Shown: piece by piece, positions 6,473 to 9,276 of the stretch
Numbering within the stretch: position 1 is the stretch's first letter
Layout: each line of letters begins with the position of its first letter
Assembly (NCBI GenBank): GCA_002295325.1
Contig: DBGA01000076.1
Span: forward strand, 49,047-58,322
Direction: 5' to 3'
DNA: 9,276 bases
From: Ruminococcaceae bacterium UBA866
GTDB lineage: Bacteria > Bacillota > Clostridia > Oscillospirales > Ruminococcaceae
The notes under the pieces: generated by a model
Databases searched by the model: none
What the model was told of the DNA's origin: nothing
Seen by the model: the letters and a program-made list of their open reading frames with translations, nothing else
Program-made: the position numbers and the translations under genes

Positions 6473-6502
6473 AAATACAACGAGAAATTTCTCGTTGTAT
6501 TT
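6473..6502. terminator. Perfect 30-bp palindrome, possible terminator
   Basis: The 15-base half AAATACAACGAGAAA is followed immediately by its exact reverse complement. On the minus strand the stem is followed by a T-rich tract (TTTTGTTTTGG), so it could stop transcripts just before the radical SAM promoter at 6461. No minus-strand gene lies immediately upstream to need it, so it may be an insulator, a relic or a second operator. It is a separate palindrome with no similarity to the LexA box. Confidence 0.5.
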
Positions 6503-6565
6503 CAGGCATTTTGCTCATTTAGTATGGCTTTGGAATTGATTTGAAAGTACTATAGTAAGTTGCTA

Positions 6566-6594
6566 TTCCAATTGTTGTCGTAAAGTGGTATAAT
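6566..6594 (+). promoter_or_regulatory. Possible extended -10 promoter upstream of the flippase-like gene
   Basis: TG-G-TATAAT (6586-6594) is a consensus extended -10. TTCCAA (6566-6571) lies 17 bases upstream and is a weak -35, which extended -10 promoters tolerate. It would give a leader of about 190 bases before the ATG at 6791. The rest of 6503-6765 is AT-rich and holds no gene I can support. Confidence 0.4.
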
Positions 6595-6734
6595 TATATA
6601 CAAAGTAATTGAAATTATGGTTAGAAAATGCATACCATAAACAACTCAAGAAATTTTGTTTTATCGTTTTACATTGTACTTGAATGTACGCATATTGGGC
6701 ATATTCTTTTTGTTTGAAGATTATATAAAAGCTA

Positions 6735-6755
6735 ATTCGTTTATAATAAACGAAT
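6735..6755 (+). promoter_or_regulatory. Operator-like palindrome centred on a TATAAT box
   Basis: Two perfect 10-base arms (ATTCGTTTAT and ATAAACGAAT) flank a single A at 6745. The centre contains TATAAT (6742-6747), a possible -10 whose start near 6754 would give a leader of about 37 bases to the gene at 6791. No good -35 is present at the right distance. This could be a repressor site over a promoter, or simply an AT-rich palindrome. Confidence 0.35.
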
Positions 6756-6790
6756 ACAAATAACGCTTGTTTTATAATATGAGGTGTAAT

Positions 6791-7816
6791 ATGAAAAAAA
6801 ATCGCTTAAATATAATCATAATCGCAATATGTGGGATAGCTATGCTGCTTGTCACTGTTGTGGCAGACGGACCAATGGTAATCCTTAATGCACTGATATC
6901 AGCAAAGCCTGTCTATTTGATTTGTGCGGGCTTGTGCATGGTTTTATATTGGGTACTGGAAGCATCTACATTTCATAGCGTTTGCAGAGGAATTAACAGC
7001 AGTATTTCATATAAAGATTGTTTCAAAACCTCCATGATAGGTCAACTTTTTAACTGTATCACACCCTTTGCAAGTGGTGGACAACCGATGCAAGCGTATC
7101 GCCTAGTAAAGTGTGGAATGCCACTCGGACAGGCATCCTGTGCGTTGCTTGCTAAGTTTATTATCTACCAGTTGGTGCTGACTTTTTATTCCCTAGTAGT
7201 TATATTTTTGAAATTGAAGTTCTTCTTAGCAGAGGTTTCTGGATTTGCACTTTTAATTTTATTAGGATTTACAATCAATCTAATTGTCATGTTCTTAATC
7301 GTGGGAATTGGTTTCTTTCCTAAAATTACTACAAAATTTCTAATCGCTATTTCCAATTTACTAGGTAAGATTAAGATTGTAAAGAATGTGGAAGCGTTAA
7401 ACAAAAAAATTATAGTAGAAACTGAGAAATTTTACGAAAATTTTGCAATTATAAAAGCAAACCCGAAGAGATTTATCCTACCATCATTGATAACAGTAGT
7501 TCAGCTGACAGCATTCTTTACAGTACCGTATTTTGTATGCTTATCGCTTTCTGTGACCCATGTAAGCCTTTTGACGATAATCTGTGCAGCAGCATTTGTA
7601 TTGCTTATTTCATCATTTGTGCCACTACCGGGCGGAGCAGGTGGTGCAGAGGGAGGTTTTTACCTTTTCTTTGGAATGTTTTTTGTACACTCAGGAATTT
7701 TATCGGTTGCAATTGTATTGTGGCGAATACTCACATTCTATTTGCCGATTGTTGCAGGAATGTGTTTTTCAAGGGCATCTTCACCGAAATCCGTCACAAG
7801 TGCTGAATGTGCTTAA
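6791..7816 (+). CDS. Flippase-like integral membrane protein (LPG-synthase transmembrane region/UPF0104 family)
   Basis: A 341-residue polytopic membrane protein with about eight hydrophobic segments, including 8-24, 41-56, 120-145, 152-176, 229-255, 258-278, 286-302 and 304-324. Two family signatures are clear: GQLFNCITPFASGGQPMQAY (84-103) and VPLPGGAGGAEGGF (277-290). Together they define the transmembrane domain shared with the flippase part of MprF and with many lone proteins of unknown lipid substrate. The soluble lysyl-transferase domain of MprF is absent, so this is not a complete lysyl-phosphatidylglycerol synthase. It probably moves or handles a lipid or glycolipid in the plasma membrane. 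The ATG at 6791 is preferred because GAGGTG (6781-6786) lies four bases upstream; a TTG at 6767 would add eight unconvincing residues. It ends before a strong terminator shared with the convergent SdpI-family gene. Confidence 0.85.
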   Translation: MKKNRLNIIIIAICGIAMLLVTVVADGPMVILNALISAKPVYLICAGLCMVLYWVLEASTFHSVCRGINSSISYKDCFKTSMIGQLFNCITPFASGGQPMQAYRLVKCGMPLGQASCALLAKFIIYQLVLTFYSLVVIFLKLKFFLAEVSGFALLILLGFTINLIVMFLIVGIGFFPKITTKFLIAISNLLGKIKIVKNVEALNKKIIVETEKFYENFAIIKANPKRFILPSLITVVQLTAFFTVPYFVCLSLSVTHVSLLTIICAAAFVLLISSFVPLPGGAGGAEGGFYLFFGMFFVHSGILSVAIVLWRILTFYLPIVAGMCFSRASSPKSVTSAECA

Positions 7817-7831
7817 TACTGTGTTAGTAAA

Positions 7832-7874
7832 AATAAAAAGCTGTCAGTTTATTAAAAACTGACAGCTTTTTATT
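7832..7874. terminator. Bidirectional rho-independent terminator
   Basis: A perfect stem, core AAAAAGCTGTCAGTTT (7835-7850), five-base loop ATTAA, and its reverse complement (7856-7871), extending three more base pairs to 7832 and 7874. The stem edge gives a T tract on both strands. It sits 15 bases after the flippase-like gene and 18 bases after the stop of the convergent SdpI-family gene, so it serves both. Confidence 0.9.
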
Positions 7875-7892
7875 ATTAATTTGATATTTAAA

Positions 7893-8258
7893 TTACCTGC
7901 GATTTCCATCTTTGTCAAAGTTTTTTCTAAGTGCCAGTTCAGTTGGTAAAATAACAAGAAGCAATACAAATAGTTGCGCATAAATAATAATTGTACAGAC
8001 ATTTTTGAAATTAGGTGTACCATTTAAAAGAAAAATTAGTGTGGCGAATAGTAATAAATTAAGCACTCCACTCAGTAGCCATACTTTCCCTGCATATTTC
8101 TGAGCAAAATCCCAAGTTTCGTTGTTCTTACCGGACATTGATGTTCTGTATCCGAAAAAGGAATTAATGCCTTGGGGTGGTTTTTTCACCAAAAGAAGTC
8201 CAAAACCAATCATTGTAGATGACATTAATGAAGTATATATCATAGAAAACCAAAACAA
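7893..8258 (-). CDS. SdpI-family small membrane protein
   Basis: A 121-residue protein with three clear membrane segments (about 2-24, 58-78 and 86-109) and a polar loop. INSFFGYRTSMSGKNNETW (31-49) followed by DFAQKYAGKVW is the SdpI family motif (GYRT--S-KN-ETW-FA-K--GK-W). SdpI of Bacillus subtilis gives immunity to the SdpC toxin, but most short family members are uncharacterised, and no toxin gene (sdpC) or ArsR-type regulator (sdpR) is seen nearby; an immunity role is therefore unproven. The start is TTG at 8258: AGGGGG (8266-8271) lies seven bases upstream, the right spacing, whereas the first ATG (8243) is 22 bases away. The C-terminus is strongly charged. It is divergent from the MFS gene and convergent with the flippase-like gene. 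Confidence 0.82.
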   Translation of the reverse strand: MFWFSMIYTSLMSSTMIGFGLLLVKKPPQGINSFFGYRTSMSGKNNETWDFAQKYAGKVWLLSGVLNLLLFATLIFLLNGTPNFKNVCTIIIYAQLFVLLLVILPTELALRKNFDKDGNRR

Positions 8259-8304
8259 AATATAACCCCCTACACCCTTATTTATAATTGTTATTTATAC
8301 TTTT

Positions 8305-8333
8305 ATTTTAACATAGTGAATTTAAAAAAACAA
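8305..8333 (-). promoter_or_regulatory. Probable promoter of the SdpI-family gene
   Basis: On the minus strand: TTGTTT (8328-8333), a 17-base spacer, and TAAAAT (8305-8310). The predicted start near 8298 gives a leader of about 40 bases to the TTG at 8258. The region is very AT-rich, so chance matches are common. Confidence 0.45.
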
Positions 8334-8358
8334 GATTAAAGTCACGCTATAAATTCCA

Positions 8359-8387
8359 TTGACACGATACGACATAAATAGTATACT
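8359..8387 (+). promoter_or_regulatory. Well-formed sigma-70-type promoter of the MFS gene
   Basis: TTGACA (8359-8364), a 17-base spacer, and TATACT (8382-8387): the -35 is consensus and the -10 differs at one position. The predicted start near 8394 gives a leader of about 30 bases. The -10 lies in a short palindrome TAGTATACTA (8380-8389). Confidence 0.75.
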
Positions 8388-8424
8388 AGCTATGTTATAA
8401 AATAGGATGTATTGGGGAATGTTG

Positions 8425-9276
8425 ATGATAAAATCTATAAATAGGGCTTGCGGTGCAATTCAATGTATGTTTTGGATAGCATACTGTTTTTCGTTTGGCT
8501 TTTTTGTAGCATATCTAACTTCAGTTGGATATTCTAAAAGTGTAATTGGTTTTGTAATAGCAACGCTTGCGACAACGTCAATATTAGTACAGCCTTTGTA
8601 TGGGTATCTTTCGGATAAAGTATTTGATATAAAAAAGATAATATTTGCTTGTATGGCAGTGGCTAGTGTTTCGGTAGCATTGATACCACTTGCGGCGAAA
8701 AATATAGTTACGCTGTTTTTGCTTTGTATCATATTGGGAGCAAGTGAGTATTGTTTGTCGAGCTTGATAGATTGCTGGTGTATCAAGCTATCGGAAAAAT
8801 ATCCAGTCGATTTTGGAATTGGAAGAGCAGCAGGCTCTTCGGGTTATGCGATAACAGCTTTAATATTTGGTTATGTTTTTGCAAGAGTGAATATGGAGAT
8901 TACATTTTACCTACATTTCATAGCCTGTGCAATCTGCTTGGTATTTATTTTAAAAACAGAGGGAATACCTCCTGTAAAAGAGGGAGCTATTGCACAAAAA
9001 AAGAAGTCAACCCTAAAAAAAGATATTTTTGCACTTTTAAAGAATAGACAATATGTCATCTTTGTAGTATGTGCATCCATGACATTTATCGGAAGTTCAG
9101 CTACAATATCCTTTCTCTCAAACCTGTTAGAGCTTAGGGGAGGAACTGCCGAACACCTAGGCTATGCGCTATTTATACAGGCTGGGTTTGAAATTCCATT
9201 TATGCTAATGTCAGCTTGGCTAATAAAGAAATTTAATATCAAATTCTTATTGATATTTGCCTTTTTCGCATATATA
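8425..9276 (+). CDS. MFS transporter, LacY-like/MFS_1-like subgroup, N-terminal part
   Basis: The frame is open from here to the right edge (284 residues), so the 3' end is missing; the family is about 390-420 residues. About eight hydrophobic segments are seen: 12-33, 38-56, 71-90, 94-115, 134-154, 158-176, 209-234 and 246-266. PLYGYLSDKVFDIKKI (57-72) is the conserved loop between helices 2 and 3 (G-LSD). GIGRAAGSSGYA (131-142) entering helix 5 resembles the GR--GS-GYA motif of the LacY/NupG-like subgroup. The charged loop 179-205 is the central cytoplasmic loop. Likely a proton-coupled uptake or efflux protein for a small solute such as a sugar or nucleoside; the substrate is unknown. GGGG at 8414-8417 sits seven bases before the ATG at 8425; in-frame ATGs at 8419 and 8407 are possible. 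It is transcribed from the promoter just upstream, divergently from the SdpI-family gene. Confidence 0.85.
   Translation, partial: MIKSINRACGAIQCMFWIAYCFSFGFFVAYLTSVGYSKSVIGFVIATLATTSILVQPLYGYLSDKVFDIKKIIFACMAVASVSVALIPLAAKNIVTLFLLCIILGASEYCLSSLIDCWCIKLSEKYPVDFGIGRAAGSSGYAITALIFGYVFARVNMEITFYLHFIACAICLVFILKTEGIPPVKEGAIAQKKKSTLKKDIFALLKNRQYVIFVVCASMTFIGSSATISFLSNLLELRGGTAEHLGYALFIQAGFEIPFMLMSAWLIKKFNIKFLLIFAFFAYI

Noticed and set aside
6767..6790. Upstream TTG start for the flippase-like protein
   Set aside because: It lacks a ribosome binding site at a good distance, and the added eight residues do not resemble the family; the ATG at 6791 has GAGGTG just upstream.
8460..8786. Minus-strand open frame of 108 codons inside the MFS gene
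   Set aside because: It is a shadow: the plus-strand frame has clear MFS motifs, membrane segments, a promoter and a ribosome binding site.

Overview
The window looks like chromosomal DNA from a low-GC Bacillota, most likely a gut-type or anaerobic member of Clostridia. The reasons are AT-rich intergenic DNA, strong AGGAGG-type ribosome binding sites, TTG and GTG starts, a Gram-positive LexA-box sequence, and the gene families present. The species cannot be named from sequence alone.

Left part (1-3576, plus strand). The C-terminal two thirds of a zinc-type polyol dehydrogenase (erythritol/L-threitol dehydrogenase-like) runs in from the left edge. A full-length ribulokinase (araB) follows 27 bases later; together they suggest oxidation of a sugar alcohol to a ketose and then phosphorylation. 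Next come a decayed glycerophosphodiester phosphodiesterase (frameshift, in-frame stop, internal deletion, missing C-terminus) and an intact HAD-superfamily phosphatase or phosphomutase with its own strong ribosome binding site.

Mobile scar (3577-4325). This gene-free stretch holds a strong 16-bp-stem hairpin and a 441-bp relic. The relic is bounded by 12-bp near-perfect inverted repeats of ISL3 type (GGCTCT ends). It contains an ISL3-like transposase C-terminus abutting an inactivated fragment of an IS256-family transposase.

Centre (4326-6500, minus strand). A two-gene operon encodes a radical SAM protein with a C-terminal helix-hairpin-helix DNA-binding motif and its usual partner of the DUF4130/TIGR03915 type, overlapping by 22 bases. 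This pair is known only as a putative DNA repair or modification system. Its promoter is well formed (TTGACT, 17-base spacer, TAAAAT), and a LexA-like SOS box (GAAC-ATTT-GTTC) lies at the centre of a 38-bp palindrome covering the predicted transcription start. This is the most interesting part of the window because it ties an uncharacterised radical SAM system to the DNA-damage response.

Right part (6503-9276). A plus-strand membrane protein of the LPG-synthase transmembrane/flippase-like family converges on a small minus-strand SdpI-family membrane protein, with a strong bidirectional terminator between them. A well-formed sigma-70-type promoter (TTGACA, 17, TATACT) then drives an MFS transporter that runs off the right edge. 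There is no rRNA, tRNA or CRISPR array.
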